NCBI GenBank assembly: GCA_016748015.1
Contig: JAAOMT010000128.1
Location: 1,759,770-1,823,769 of the forward strand
DNA from: Geosiphon pyriformis
Lineage: Eukaryota; Glomeromycota; Glomeromycetes; Archaeosporales; Geosiphonaceae
Length of the DNA: 64,000 nucleotides
Direction: 5' to 3'
Shown here: positions 21,865 to 34,275 of the stretch, one piece after another
Position numbering within the stretch: position 1 is the stretch's first letter
Layout of the letters: each line of letters starts with the position of its first letter
Made by a program: the position numbers and the translations under genes
The notes under the pieces: generated by a model
Told to the model about the DNA's origin: nothing
Database searches by the model: none
The model's input: the letters and a program-made list of their open reading frames with translations, nothing else

Positions 21865-24075
21865 TTATCGATGTTGCCGTCTTAACTCCTCATAGGCCTT
21901 CATAGAGAATATTCATTTCTTTAATAGTTTCGGAAAATTCCCTCGAAATTTGACATTTATACATACATCTTGTTCTTCCGGTGACATTAATGAAGTATGA
22001 ATGGTCTTGATATCGTTAAGCGCTAGCATTTTACCATTAACTTTAAAATATTGAGTGTCCAATATTGTATCAAAAAAGTAAGGAGATTATTAAATTCAAT
22101 CAAGCTCAGATTTTCTTACCTGATACCAGTGGTGTTTGGTTTCCATATTCAGTGTCATAACCTTCAGAATCGTCTATTGAACCAGTTCTAGATCTTTTGC
22201 TGATAATCAATAATTGTTAATGTTGTGGTTGATACCTCCTTTGAATCCCAATAATAATAAAATACCTTTCCCTTTGGTCATCATCAAATTCAACTGCCTC
22301 AAACTCATCATCATCATAATAATTCCCATTTCCGTGAACACTAACTGGCTCGAATTCGTCATCTTCATCCATTGCACTGGTGTACTCTTCCTCCTTTCCA
22401 TTGACGTGATCTGTTTGCCCATTTTCTTCAAAATCTACAGGCCGGAATTCATCGTCTTCGATCTCTTCTTTCGGATTCGTGTAATTTGATGGTGTACTTG
22501 ATCCAGTTTGCTGTTGATATTTGGCATAATAGTCTTCGTAGTCTGTGGATGAAGAAAAGGCCAGAAGATTAAAATAATATCAGAATTGATTCGCCTTTGG
22601 AATTAATATTTCATACAATTCTGCCGTTCGTTGTTCTTTTCATTTGAACGATCCAGTTCAATTTCGTTATGTTCTTCCTTGACATGCCGGGAAGAAGCAT
22701 TTCTTGAAGTTTCTTCCACCGCAGCCTCCCCAGAAACGGTACTGCGCACATGCCACACAGGTAGTGCGTTTTGTAGCCTATTTAGACCAATGAAAAGATA
22801 ATTATTTCCACAAAACTATATATATTTGAATTAATATCAAATAAAAATTTATATACCTTTTCTTTTCAGTTTCCGCTTCCCTAGCTTTTTTGGCTGCCTC
22901 ATTATCATCCAAAAACACAACAACAATATCGGCGGGCATCCCACTATCTTTAGCGTATTCAAGTTCTTTATCTTCTAACAAGTGTTTAAAACCCAATCGT
23001 TAGAAATGATTTAAAAATTAATAATTTCATTTTGACTTACGCTCGGCCTGCGAAGCGACCTTGTTGGTAGAACTTCCACCGATTTTATCAATCGTGGTTC
23101 TATTGTTATTAAGTATGAGAATTCATAAAAATTCAAAAACGGCGAAAATCAACAAAATACCAGAAAAATCATACGCTGGTATTTTAAGTTTATCAATATC
23201 TTTCAACAAATCGATAATCGGTTGGGATTGTTCCATGAATCTGAATAAAAACTCAATTAACAAAATAAATACACCCAATCTACAAAGGCATCTACCAAGT
23301 TTATGAACGTATCGGACCTTCCGTGTAGTTTTTCAGACCCTTTTACGTTTTCAGCATTATCATTGTGACTTAATTCAGCATTACATACATCGCAGACGAA
23401 TATTCCCCTAGTATGATCAACTAGGTTTAATACATCCAATGGGGAGAACGTTTTATGACATCCAACTGTAGGACAAAGGAATCCTTTGTTTTGTTGTTCC
23501 TGAGTAATAAATCTTAATTGAAATGGGTTTAAATGATCACATCGTAAAAATGAATTCGAGATTATATTACATTTCTCATCTTTTCGCTGACCATCACGCG
23601 AATTTTATATATTTTCCATTTCACGCCATTGACAAGTTGAAGCCAGTCAATGAAATAGTAGGTTTTAGGTACTGGCCTTTGTTCGGCCTTTTTAGGCTCC
23701 ATTCTCTGAAAACTGTTAAATATTAAAATCGGAAAAATGGCAACTCATTAAATTTGATGATTTAAAATTGAAAAGAAATGAATTGTTGAGCTTACTCACG
23801 TCTTTACCATTTTTTGCTCTTTCAGGGTGCCGCATATTTTATGAATTTCTTTTACAGTTAGTCCAATACTTTTAGATAGCTCCTCATCATTTATTCTGTA
23901 TTAATTGAAGGGTTAAATTAAATAGCCTCCTCAAATATTAGGCCAATCAAAAGGCATACGTTTGATGCTTAATCAACTCATCCATGACCACAATGTACTG
24001 TGTTTGAAAAAACGCACGCATAACCCGTTTAACAAGACTGATAAATGGTCGCATATCTACTGGTTCCTCCTCCAT
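21865..24075 (-). CDS. TFA1: Transcription initiation factor IIE subunit alpha
   Basis: Twelve exons on the minus strand: 24075-23960, 23895-23800, 23712-23571, 23499-23296, 23251-23154, 23099-23041, 22974-22857, 22777-22617, 22542-22266, 22199-22120, 22040-21967, 21897-21865; 1458 coding bases, 485 residues. The N-terminal half is the winged-helix TFIIE domain. Residues 127-157 are the zinc ribbon (C127, C132, C154, C157; C-x4-C ... C-x2-C). N-A-L-P-V-W-H follows near residue 280, then an acidic region, and a C-terminal V-N-G-K ... M-S-P-E-E segment, all typical of TFIIE-alpha. It acts with TFIIE-beta to recruit and regulate TFIIH at RNA polymerase II promoters. The 23296/23251 and 23154/23099 boundaries are the least certain. 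It is tail-to-tail with the CUE gene. Confidence 0.93.
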
Positions 24076-24258
24076 AACTTTAAAGTTAAATTTTAAGAGT
24101 TTGACTGTGGCAAAAAAGGTCGAGGGAAAAGTCGGAGAGGGTATATATAAATTTTGTAGAAGAGGTATTTTGCTGAACTCTCAAAGTTCACAGTTCAAAA
24201 CGTGACTTCTTGCAAAAGAAGAGCTGATACAATTAAATAAACAAAATATTTTCACAAA
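24076..24258. promoter_or_regulatory. Short spacer between divergent starts (TFIIE-alpha and a 40-codon reading frame)
   Basis: About 183 bases separate the TFIIE-alpha start codon (24075, minus) and an ATG at 24259 on the plus strand. If the plus-strand frame was once a gene, this is a shared promoter. A TATATAAATT stretch lies at about 24142-24151. Confidence 0.4.
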
Positions 24259-24381
24259 ATGTCAAACAAAAAAACTCTAGATAGAATTACGAAAGAACAA
24301 GAAAAATTGAAAAATTTCATATTTTTAAATGCTTCTGCCGTTGTTTTGAAAAAACTATCTAATCTATTATTTTTTGTTTAA
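24259..24381 (+). pseudogene. Orphan short reading frame, possible first exon of a lost gene
   Basis: ATG at 24259 opens 40 codons beginning MSNKKTLDRITKEQEKLKN and ending at TAA 24379-24381. The first 19 residues are hydrophilic and gene-like; after that the frame runs into AT-rich desert. It could be exon 1 of a gene whose remainder was removed or displaced by the transposon block that starts nearby. The opening vaguely resembles ArfGAP-type N-termini, but this is too short to assign. Confidence 0.3.
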
Positions 24382-24854
24382 ATTGAATTTTTGGTTAATA
24401 TAAAATATGATTTTTTTTAACAAAATGTGATCCAATTACTATTTATTTACATACAACATAATATGTTATATTTTAATCATTAATTAAATATTTTAAAATC
24501 TTTAATTATAAAAAAAAATTTACTTATTTAAATTTTTTGGTTTTTTTATTGTATTTATTATGTTAGCTAAATTATTAATTACTTTAAAAAAAATTTAAAT
24601 TTTTAAATTTTCTTATTAATTATCAAGCTTTTTTAATTATGTGGTTTTGTATTAAATTTATTATAACTATTATTAATAAACATATAACATAAGTTTATTT
24701 AAGCAAAATAAACCCTATTTTTTTTTAATTACAATTAAAACAAAAAATAAAAAACCAATTTTTTTTTTATAATTACTTTTTTTTAATAAGTAAAATCCAA
24801 TTGTTATTTAATACAAAACAAAAAAAAATATTTAAATTAGATATTATTGTGTAA
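24382..24854. other. AT-rich stretch, no gene seen
   Basis: Homopolymer-rich AT DNA at the edge of the gene island. Nothing coding or repeated could be supported. Confidence 0.5.
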
Positions 24855-25125
24855 AGTGCAGATGTTGTTAGATGGTGTGGTTAGAATAATTGGTATTGCT
24901 GACTCCCTTGCAGTTAGCTTTGGTTGTCATAAGCCTTGCCTTTTCTTTTCTGGATTGGATTATAATCTACATGTTGTTATAGGGGTATAGTAGTGTCTTG
25001 TCTGGTCCAAGTGGCTGGTCACATGTAGCAAGTGCATGAACTACATTTGGTTTGAGCCTCTTAGTTTGGCTCTATGTACTAAATAATGGTTGGGCTTCAC
25101 TTGTTAAATGCATTTAATAAAAAAA
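24855..25125 (+). mobile_element. LINE 3' end fragment
   Basis: Starts within the last ORF2 codons (V-R-I-I-G-I-A-D-S ... F-G-C-H-K-P-C-L-F-F), which match the end of ORF2 at 17020-17110. It continues through the conserved tail (TGGCTGGTCACATGTAG ... CTATGTACTAAATAATGG) to TTTAATAAAAAAAAAAA at about 25125. A severely 5'-truncated insertion. Confidence 0.85.
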
Positions 25126-25446
25126 AAAATGTTATTTATGTATTTATTATATGTAACCAATTATTTAAACCAGTTAAAACTATATTATATTTTTATTCTA
25201 ATAAAAATATTATTATCAACAAATTTTCACATTTTTTAATACAAAAATTATGATTAAAATCATGCAAAAAAAGTTTATATTATTGTATTTAATTAACAAA
25301 ATCAGCCAATAATAAAAAAAATAATATTAGTAATTAGTTTAATTATAATAAAAAAATATAATTTAATTTAATTATTAAATTAAATTAAATATAAAAATTT
25401 TTAACAAATTAAAAAACATCTGATTAAAAAGATATTATATTACAAA
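25126..25446. other. AT-rich spacer, no gene seen
   Basis: Short AT-rich stretch between two LINE-derived pieces; no features could be supported. Confidence 0.5.
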
Positions 25447-27740
25447 TGCTAATTTTAAAATGCTCTTTGTCTCCTTAATTTTATGATTATAACCAGAGCA
25501 AAGAATAAAAAAGCTGCATCTAATATCTGTCCTGAGATATCTAATAAAATTTCAACCAGAAAAGCTTTTTCTGTTGTAGAAGCAACTAGACAAAACATTT
25601 TAGAAGCCTTCCTTTTACCCAGTAATTGTGATAAGCTGTCTTTGGTAGCCATTAAAGCAATTTTTTTATCTTTGACTGGTTTCTTACCAGTCAAAGTTCC
25701 CTTAAAAAGACACATTTGGATTAGTTTTAGTGTTGTCTCCACCCCAACTAAGAACCCAAAAGTTTTTAATAATAGACTAATAAATAAGCTGGTTTTCCTC
25801 TCCATAGATTCAACATCTGGTGCTGCTAGCATTATCTCTTCAAAAAAATGGTCAAAAAAACCAAAAGTTCAGAAAAGTGAGAGCAGTTACTTGTCTTTGC
25901 TATTATTATACTAAACTCTTTTGTGATTTCCAATAAAATCTTAAATGAGATCTTCATAGCATCATTCAACACATTATCCAAGATAGGCTTAGATCAACCA
26001 CTGGCTGTATTGCCAAATATGATGTTTTTTAGTAGATCATTACTGATTTTAGAAGCAAAACAATTTCCTTCTGTTGAGTTACCTGTTCTTAAAAACTGGG
26101 CTAATCAAATGAAAACTGAATCATTTTCTCCTTTAGTTTTTGGTGTTACTTTTAGTGGTGCTTGGGAAACTATTATTAATTGTCAAAGATTTACTGGGTG
26201 GGTGGCCTTTACTCTAGTGTTTGGTGCTACTTTTAAGATCAAATTGGCTCATGTTAAGACTGTTTTTCAGTTAGTACATGGTTTCTTGGATGTGAAGTCA
26301 GTATTAAAGGACAATGTAAAGCTGTTTTGTGTAGAGTTTGCTTCTCAAGTGTCTTTGAAAGCTGTATTTTTGGTTGAACTTACAAGCTCTGTACATTTGG
26401 CCACTCTTAAAATTGCCAAGTCTTTGGTGATTTTTGAGTTTGGTTCTCTTTCTGCTGCTGTTGTGCTGCATGATGTACCCTTGGGTGTGTTTGCTATTAA
26501 CATTAAAATGGCTCTTAATGTATTTAATAGTGTTACTTATGTTGTGCTAAAGCCTGTTGGCATTTGGCAGTATGTAGTGGTTTATTTTGAGAAGTTAGAT
26601 TCTGCTGTATTTGCTTTGAATTATTAATTAGTCTTGGTGAACAAGGATAGTGTTAAAATTTTTTCTTTGGTGAATCAAAATAAGACTATTTTGTTTCATA
26701 ATAAGTTTAAGGCCAAGTTGGTCAATCTTTCTTCTAGATGTACAGCTTTTGAGATTAGTAATATGATTTCTCAAGTTGGTGATCGAACATGTTTTATCCC
26801 TTGTTCTTTTGAGTCTGGTTATCATTCCCAGTTTGCTCTGGTTATATTTAATTTCCAAGCTAATTTGGATTCTGCTATTGTCAAAACTGGTACACTAAAA
26901 AAATGTCATATTTGGTAGAAAACTCCTGGTTGTTAGCATTGTTTCAAGTGTTAAGAGCTGGACCATCTGGCTGCAAACTGTAAGGTTTCTTTGTCTCCCT
27001 CTCCCAAGTTTCTCAAGATGTTTAAACATGTTTTGTTGGTTCTAAGTCTTATGCTAAGACTTTTGCTCCCTTGAGCTTCTCTGATTTCTATCTCTGTTAT
27101 CTCTTGTTTCTTCTTCAGTTGTTGTTGATGATTCTTTGGTGCTGTTTCATTTGTTTTCTTTGGAATCTAATTTAACTAAGCTTTCTGCTTTGGTTGAGTC
27201 TATTGTCAAGCCTATTGGCTCTTTAGTTACAACTTTTGAACAGTTTATTAATGGTGATTTGGTTTCAAGTAGTGCTCTTGGTCTTAAGATCAATAAGGTT
27301 TTAATGCATATAAGTTCCTTTAGTAGAACTGTTGGTAAGTTGGAAAAAGAAGTGGTTTTTTTGAAAAAGGAATGCTGTATAAAAAACATTGATATATCTG
27401 GTAATTCAGAACTTCCACTTGTTATGGGTAATAAGATGTTTTCCAACTTAATGTCTTTTTGAGAACATAAATCTGTTGATATTAAAACTGATCCCTTTAA
27501 AACTGCCAAGTAGCTAGTTGGTTTGGTTTCTTGCAGTGCAACTTTGTTTTCTGTTATTTAAAAGATGTCATCTTTGAATAAGTTTTCTTCTGTAGCATCA
27601 ACATAGTGTGTTTTTGACTGGTCTGAATGGCTGGTTACATGTAGAAAATGCATGATTAGTGTTTAGTTTAGATTACTTAGTTCAATGTATTGTTCTAGGT
27701 GGCTTTTGGGTTTTATTTATTAAACTTTAATAAAAAAAAA
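25447..27740 (+). mobile_element. LINE ORF1-only copy with LINE 3' tail
   Basis: The plus-strand coding relic runs from about 25483 (ITRAKNKKAA) to about 27540. It is followed directly by the LINE 3' tail (CTGGTTACATGTAG) and TTTAATAAAAAAAAA at about 27737. ORF2, several kb long in a full element, is absent between them. The piece is therefore an internally deleted or non-autonomous derivative. A second ORF1 copy of the same family is on the minus strand at 38083-39500. Confidence 0.82.
25483..27509 (+). pseudogene. LINE ORF1 protein (RRM-like and CCHC zinc knuckle)
   Basis: Open in pieces 25483-25914, 25923-26627, 26634-26918 and 27136-27462. An RRM-like fold is visible near 26455-26630 (VVLHDVPLGVF as RNP2-like, IWQYVVVYFEKLD as RNP1-like). 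A CCHC knuckle follows at about 26935-26985 (C-x2-C-x4-H-x4-C), with a stop where Gln is expected. The C-terminal part resembles a coiled-coil (LSALVESIVKPIGSL and later LEKEVVFLKKE). LINE ORF1 proteins bind element RNA and act as nucleic-acid chaperones. Stops and one frameshift make it a pseudogene. Confidence 0.8.
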
Positions 27741-30650
27741 TATTACAAATATTATTAAAAAAAATTTAAATGTTATTTAATTAAAAATTAAAAGTTATTT
27801 AGATATTGTAAACAATAAAATAGCTAATAAGTTGATAATATAACTATTTTTAAAAATACTTGGTATTTTATTTATAATATTTTCAAATTTATTTGTTATA
27901 TATAATAAAAAGTTAAATTAAATACTGCAATTGTAAATAAAACTTTATTTAAAAATATTTATTAAGTTTAATCATCTTTGATTTGGTATTTTAATTCTTA
28001 GTAACTATTAAATATATAAATAAAATTATATTAAGTTTGTATTTTTATTTTATAAAAGTTTTGTATTATTATTTATTTATTATTATTTGTAAATACTTAT
28101 ATAATAAAAAATATTTTAGTGTTTTGTGTTTATATTATAAAAAAATTAAATTTTTAAATTATTTTTTTTATGTAAAATAAACTTTAATATTTATAAAAGA
28201 CTATTAAAGTTATATATTATTCTATAAAAATTTATCTTAAATATGTATTTGTTATTATTATGTATTTTGTAAATGTTTTTATTATATATATTAAATTATA
28301 TATTATATATTATATTAAACAAAAATTTAATCTTAAAAAATTAATACTTAAAAACTTTTTTTATTTTTAAAAATACTAAAATAACTATTAATAAAACTAT
28401 AAACATTGTGTATAATTTGAAAGTAATTTATTGTGATAAAATATAATTAATTTAGTTTAAATACAAAATATTTATAAAAAACAAATTAATATTTTACAAT
28501 AATTTTGTATTTTTAATTGTTTATGGTTTTTTATTCTTGTTTTCTAATAATATTGTTAAGTTTTTTAAAATTGCTAAGAGTTTTAGTATTTGTTTTAAAT
28601 TACATAAATTGTATTTATTTTTTTTAAGTATAATTAGATCTTTATAAAAAATTTTTTAATAAAAAACAATCTCTTATAAAAAACATTTTTTTTTATAAAA
28701 CTAATTAATTAATTAACAGTTTTTTTTTATATAAGAACAATTTATAAAGAAACAAAAACATAATTTTAGCAAATATTTATTTGAAATTTATTTTTATATA
28801 AGAACAAATATTATATACTAGATATTAATTAGTAATTAAAAAAAGAGTTAGAACATATTAAATTGATTTTATTTGATTTTTTTTAAATTAATTTATATTA
28901 AACTTATTCTTTTTAATATTATCTGTTTTTATATATAGTCTTATTATATTCTAATTTAAACTTGCTAAAACCAAATCTAATAATATTATTATAAACACAT
29001 TTTTTAACAGACTTATTAAATTATTACAATATTAGAATTTTTATTAAAAAAACAAAAATAAACAGTATTTAATAATACTTTTTATAAAAAAATTTGTTAA
29101 TATTCCAAAAATTATTATGGCATAAAACATAATAATATTATAATTTACTTTAATTATAAATATTCAAAACTTTATATTTTTTATTTAATTGTTTTCAAAA
29201 TAATTAAAAAACATACAAAATAGTTAAATATTAAAATTAATAAAATCTCAAAAAGATCTATTTAACATAAAAGCATTAAATTTCTATTATTAAACTAAAT
29301 TTTAAATTATTAAATAAAACAAATAACTATAATTACTATTAAATTTAATGATTAATTAATAAAAGAGAAAGAAAAAAAATTTGCCAAATTTTTTGGTATA
29401 CACAAAAATGAAATATAATTTTCAATAGATAAATTCAAAATTTCAAAAAATAAAACTAGTTATATATTTATTAATTTTATGATATAATAAAAAGTATATT
29501 AATTAAAAATTTACCAAAAAAATATTAAAAATTAAAAACCATTATATTCAAATTTGATTTTACTAACATATATAATATTGATAAAACAAAATTATTTTTT
29601 TATATGAGACTAAATTAAATACTTGTAAAATGCCAAAATACAAAAAAAAATTGGTATATTATATTATTATTATATTAAATTAATTGGGTTTTTTATAAAA
29701 TAAATTTTGGATTACAATTTTTTTTGCTATAAATTTAATTAAATTTTACAAATTATAACTTTTAGTAATTAAACATACAAAAAACTCAAAATATTTTAAA
29801 AGAATTAATACTTTTAATCTACTTGTGATTTACAAATTCAATTCTAAAGTATAAATATTATTATAGTTGAAACTCATAGTTTTTATTAATTATTATATGT
29901 ATTAGTTACTAATATTATATAATTAACTATCTTATTTTTAGATAATAAACATTGACTTAATCATTAACCTAGTTATTAACTTAATTATTGACCACTTTTA
30001 ATAACTATATAAATAATAAGCCTCTCAAATATAGCAAGTATATAGCAATTAATTAAAAATAAATAAAATAACAATTATTATTTCAATCTTTTTTTTATCA
30101 CTAATTCTTTTTTTTTTATCTTCAAGTATTCAAATATCTTGGAATAAAAGATTATTTGTTGGCATTTATTTACTTTTTTCCTGATTTATATATGGTAACA
30201 TTTGAAAATTATTGAATAAAACATAACTAAAAAGTACATTTAATATCTAATATCAAATTCTAAAAATGATAATATGAGACATAAAATTATACCAGTGTAT
30301 TATTATTTGTTAATAATATAAACTCTCCTTCTATTTTTAAATTTCTCAGTTATTTTTTGAAAAAAATAGTGACTAAAATATTTTATAAAACTGATTTTAT
30401 ACATTAAATATATACTTATTCAATTTACTTTTTAAAGTTAAATTTTTTTTAATTAATTCTATTATTTTACAATTCTGTTTTCTTTTGCTATCTATTAGTT
30501 TGTTACTTTAATTCATAATATAAAAGTAGTGCTTTCTATGAAATTGTCAAAATTTACTTGTTTTTTATTGTATAAGTAATTATTTATACTTGTTACAACA
30601 ATTAAAAAAATATTTTAAAACACACAACAAAAATAATCTAAATTTTATTG
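27741..30650. other. AT desert, no gene seen
   Basis: About 2.9 kb of extreme AT content, with no reading frame of note on either strand, no tandem repeat with a clear period, and no RNA gene. Probably transposon sequence decayed beyond recognition. Confidence 0.55.
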
Positions 30651-31948
30651 TATTTAATTCTTTGCTTTTCTGTTTGATCTGCTTTCCTTTTAAAAAACAA
30701 TTTAATAAACAATTCAAAAACTTTTGGAACTAGTTCTTAAATAAGCATTTAATTAAAACTTATACTGTCTACACAATCTATTTCTTTAATCAAGTTTATT
30801 TTAAAGAAATCTTTAAAAAAAACAACAGTATCAATCAATTTTATATTTAATAATCTTTAAACAACAGCCTTCTGATTTTGAACATTTGAACCATTAAATC
30901 CACATTTGAATTGCTATCTATCAAATATTTGAAACCTTTTTTAAAACAGAAAAAAAAGTTATCAAACCACTTTTGTTTTTAATCTTTTTTTAAGTAAATC
31001 AAAATTTTCTATACAAACAGCTATTTTTAAACCAATGGCTGTTGATTTTATGTAAGCAAAAATTCTGGCTGCTCTTTAAGGTATATAAACTGTTTTAGAA
31101 TAAAGAAACAACATCCTATTATTATTATTCAGAAATGACATCCAAGATTTAATTAAATAGTTAAATAACTTTAAAAGAGCAGTTACAGCCAACCAATATA
31201 ATAAAAAATACAAGTTCTAAATCGTTGATGGCTATCTTTAAGACTCTTTTGCTATTTGGTTCTTACAAGAAACCAATGCTAATGCTCTCTAAAAAATTAT
31301 TAGATAGATATCAACAAATACCAAAAAAAAAATATTTTTTTCATTACTTGGTTTAAAACCAAATTTAGAACTTTTATACTAATATTCAAATAACATATAG
31401 AATTAAAAAAAAACCCAAGACCCAAGAAAAGTAGTAATTGAATATGCTAAAGCAATAAAAAAAACTAATTAAATAGGTAGACTCTAAAAGAAATTGAACA
31501 GAAAAGCAAAAGATTTATTTTTTTTACAAAAGGATTAAGAACTGATCTTTTATATGTTTTTTAGTTTTTCTTGGCTTTAAAAAATAATTTCATTATGAAT
31601 ATAGCTATTAAATTTGCTTAAAAAATTAAAGATAACCAAAGAATATATTTAGAATTTATCTTTTCAGTTTTTACTTCTGTTCTTATTATGGCTGTTACTT
31701 TTTTTACTGTTTAAACTTCAGATTCCAATGAACAATTAATAAATAGACTCATAGTCAATTTAGTTTAACTATTAAAATTTTCAGCTTAAACAGTTAAAAA
31801 TAACCAACAATTACAAAAACCCAGATTTGAATCACATTTTAATCAGTTTCAGCAGTCTTTTTATTAAAAACAACAAAATCATGGCTCACTAATATGTTAT
31901 TGCTGTGAATTAACTGAAAATTTCTCAAAAGATTGTAATAATTCTCTC

Positions 31949-32515
31949 TTGTTTTCTCCAGTTTTTAAAAATAATAATACTCAAAACAACAAACCCAACA
32001 ATAATAGCATTTCTAATCAAAAACCTAATTATGCCAACATCAATTTTTTTTGGAAAAAATCCTTTAGTTTAAGCCATTGTTTATTAATTTTTAAACTAAT
32101 AGACATATCTCCAAAAAATGAAAGTGCAAACCAACCAAAAAAAAACCTTTTTTTTTACTTTAACTTAACTAATAATGACTATAACATAAATAAACTAGCT
32201 ATCAACCTTTCTGAATTTACAAAAAAAAAGAAGAAAACCAAGGTTGATTTCATTTTAGACCCCAATAAAACTTCAACTTTTACTGCTAATAATAATAAGT
32301 TACCAAAAGCTAAAGTTTTTAAGAATTCTTTAAAGTTAAAATCTTCAGAAATTGTACAAAAATCTGGATCTTATTCTATTGTCAAAAATCTCATGAAAAC
32401 TTTAGCACACATTATTTTTGGCCAATTAATAACCTATCTACAATTTAGAAAAAATCTTTGCAAATTTCTGATTTCAAAAAAAAAAACACCAAAAATTAAC
32501 AAATATTTTTGTTAA
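31949..32515 (+). pseudogene. Gypsy-C post-zinc-knuckle polyprotein fragment
   Basis: An open stretch of 188 codons rich in Asn, Lys and Ser, between the zinc-knuckle region and the protease of Gypsy-C. It has no recognisable domain and is best read as a surviving segment of the polyprotein linker. Confidence 0.45.
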
Positions 32516-33559
32516 GCTAAACTTACTAACAATAGTAATGTTATTTTTTTGATTTATAAAGCCCAAGTGGCTGGTTACTTCATTAATTTAATCTTAGATA
32601 ATGAATGATTTATTAATGTTATTGACAAACACTTCTTTAAAACAATTGACAAAAAGATTAATAAGTCTTTTATTTGACCAATAATTAATATATATAATAA
32701 CAAAAAAAAATTTGGACATAGTCAAAGCTGTTTCTGTTAATATTAATAGTATTAGTATTAAAACTAACATGAAAGTTTTTGAAGTCAAAAAATATACTAT
32801 CATTATTAACAATAAATGGCTCAAGAAAGCAAAAATATTACTTAATTATAAATTATGTAAATTAACTATTAGATGTAATAAAAAGCTTATTGTGGTTAAA
32901 TATTATTATTGAACAACTTTTCTAGCATTCAAGCAAAATCCAAAAGAAAAACAATTAGATAAATCAGATAATAAAGAAAGTAATAAAACAAAAAAACAAA
33001 AAAAACAAAAAAAAACTGCTGAACTTACCTATACTATCTTCACCAACAATAGCAAGCCACTAAATAATATTAAAACAGACAAAAAAAAATCATTATAAAT
33101 AACAAGATAATTTGTTGGCCTTATTACAACATGTTTAAAAGAACTTTTAATTGAAAACCTAGCAAAAAAGCCAAATACAGTTATTAATAACATGATTTTT
33201 GTGCTTGGTATTAGTGCAGTAAATTTCTGTATTCTCTTAGTAATGAATGCAAATTCTGCTTAATCTATTAGAAGGATTGAGAACCTATTAGCTTAATACC
33301 AAAAAAAGATAAAAGAAGTGCAAAAGTTCTTTGAAAATAAACCACCAGAGATAAAATCATTAATAATAGAGCAAAAAAAACCCTTACCATAAAAAAAAAA
33401 TAAACATTAAAAACCTGTTGGCTGAAAACAATCCAGTTATCTCAAAAAAAAGTTATATTCTTAAACATACTTATATAATACAACATACTATCACCATTAA
33501 AAAAACTTATTCTATCTACTTAAAGTTTTATTAATTCAATTGTTATAATAATAAATTCA

Positions 33560-34275
33560 TTAAAAAAGAAATAAACTGGGTAAAAAATCTTGGATTCATA
33601 CAAAAAACTAAGAACAAATGGGCATTTTTAGTTGTAGTAGTATTCAAAAAAGATAAAACTTCATGTTTTTGTGTTAATTATTATTAATTAAATGTTATCA
33701 CTAAAAAAAACATGTACTTATTCTTTAAGATTAATGCAATACTAAACCAATTTAATGGTGCTGCTTTTTTCTCAATTATTAATTTAATTGTTGGATTTTG
33801 GCAAATAAAGATAAATTCAGAAAGCAAAAAAAAAACTGTCTTTATTACTAAGTACAATATTTATAAATTCACAGTTATGTTTTTTAGTCTTATTAATGCT
33901 TTTTTTATCTTTTAATGCTGAATAAACAAAGTATTCAGTTAAAGAAAACTTTTGTTCTAATTTATTTGAATGATATAATAGTATACTCAAAAACCTGGGA
34001 TGAATATCTTAAACATTTATAAAAAAATTTTGATTTGCTTAAAAATGTTGGCCTAAAAATCAATTCAATCAAATTTTTTTTTGAACATCAATCTATTCAG
34101 TTTTTTGGTCATTTTATTATAAAAGATAAAATCTTCTCTGATTTAGCCAAAGTTAAAAAAGTCCAAAACATTAGACAACCAATAAATATACATGAACTAT
34201 ATTCTTTTCTTGATTTGATATTTTATTATCAAAAATTTGTCAAAAATTTTTCCAAAATTGCCTTTTTTTTTAATT
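33560..34275 (+). pseudogene. Gypsy-C reverse transcriptase fragment
   Basis: RT fingers and palm from FLVVVVFKKDKTSCFC (about 33630) through INLIVGFWQIKIN and FSLINAFFIF to the catalytic box, where the second-last Asp is Asn (Y-L-N-D). It then continues to the connection (LKNVGLKINSIKFFF; HSIQFFGHFIIKD-like text at about 34090-34130). Open pieces are 33712-33915 and 34035-34277. Truncated at 34275. Confidence 0.8.

Larger units (their letters stand above)
30650..34275 (+). mobile_element. Decayed Ty3/Gypsy element 'Gypsy-C' (gag to RT)
   Basis: Plus-strand relic with gag-like text from about 31030 to 31660 and a zinc-knuckle-like C-C-E segment at about 31898. A protease-like stretch lies at about 32560-32600 (V-A-G-Y-F-I-N-L-I-L-D) and RT runs from about 33560 to 34275. 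RT shows FLVVVVFKKDKTSCFCVNY, a Y-L-N-D box (33964-33975; family Y-L-D-D) and FLDLIFYYQKFVKNFSKIAFFFN. It stops abruptly in the RT connection at 34275, where a reversed LTR-A begins, so Gypsy-A inserted there. The sequence differs clearly from Gypsy-A. Confidence 0.78.

Noticed and set aside
25455-25832. 125-codon minus-strand frame as a gene
   Set aside because: It is the complement of LINE ORF1; the plus-strand reading matches the second ORF1 copy at 39470-39234 and continues into the RRM-like domain.
32555-32580. LINE 3' tail match (CAAGTGGCTGGTTAC) inside Gypsy-C
   Set aside because: The matching bases encode the protease segment Q-V-A-G-Y in frame and no LINE poly-A follows; the likeness is chance.
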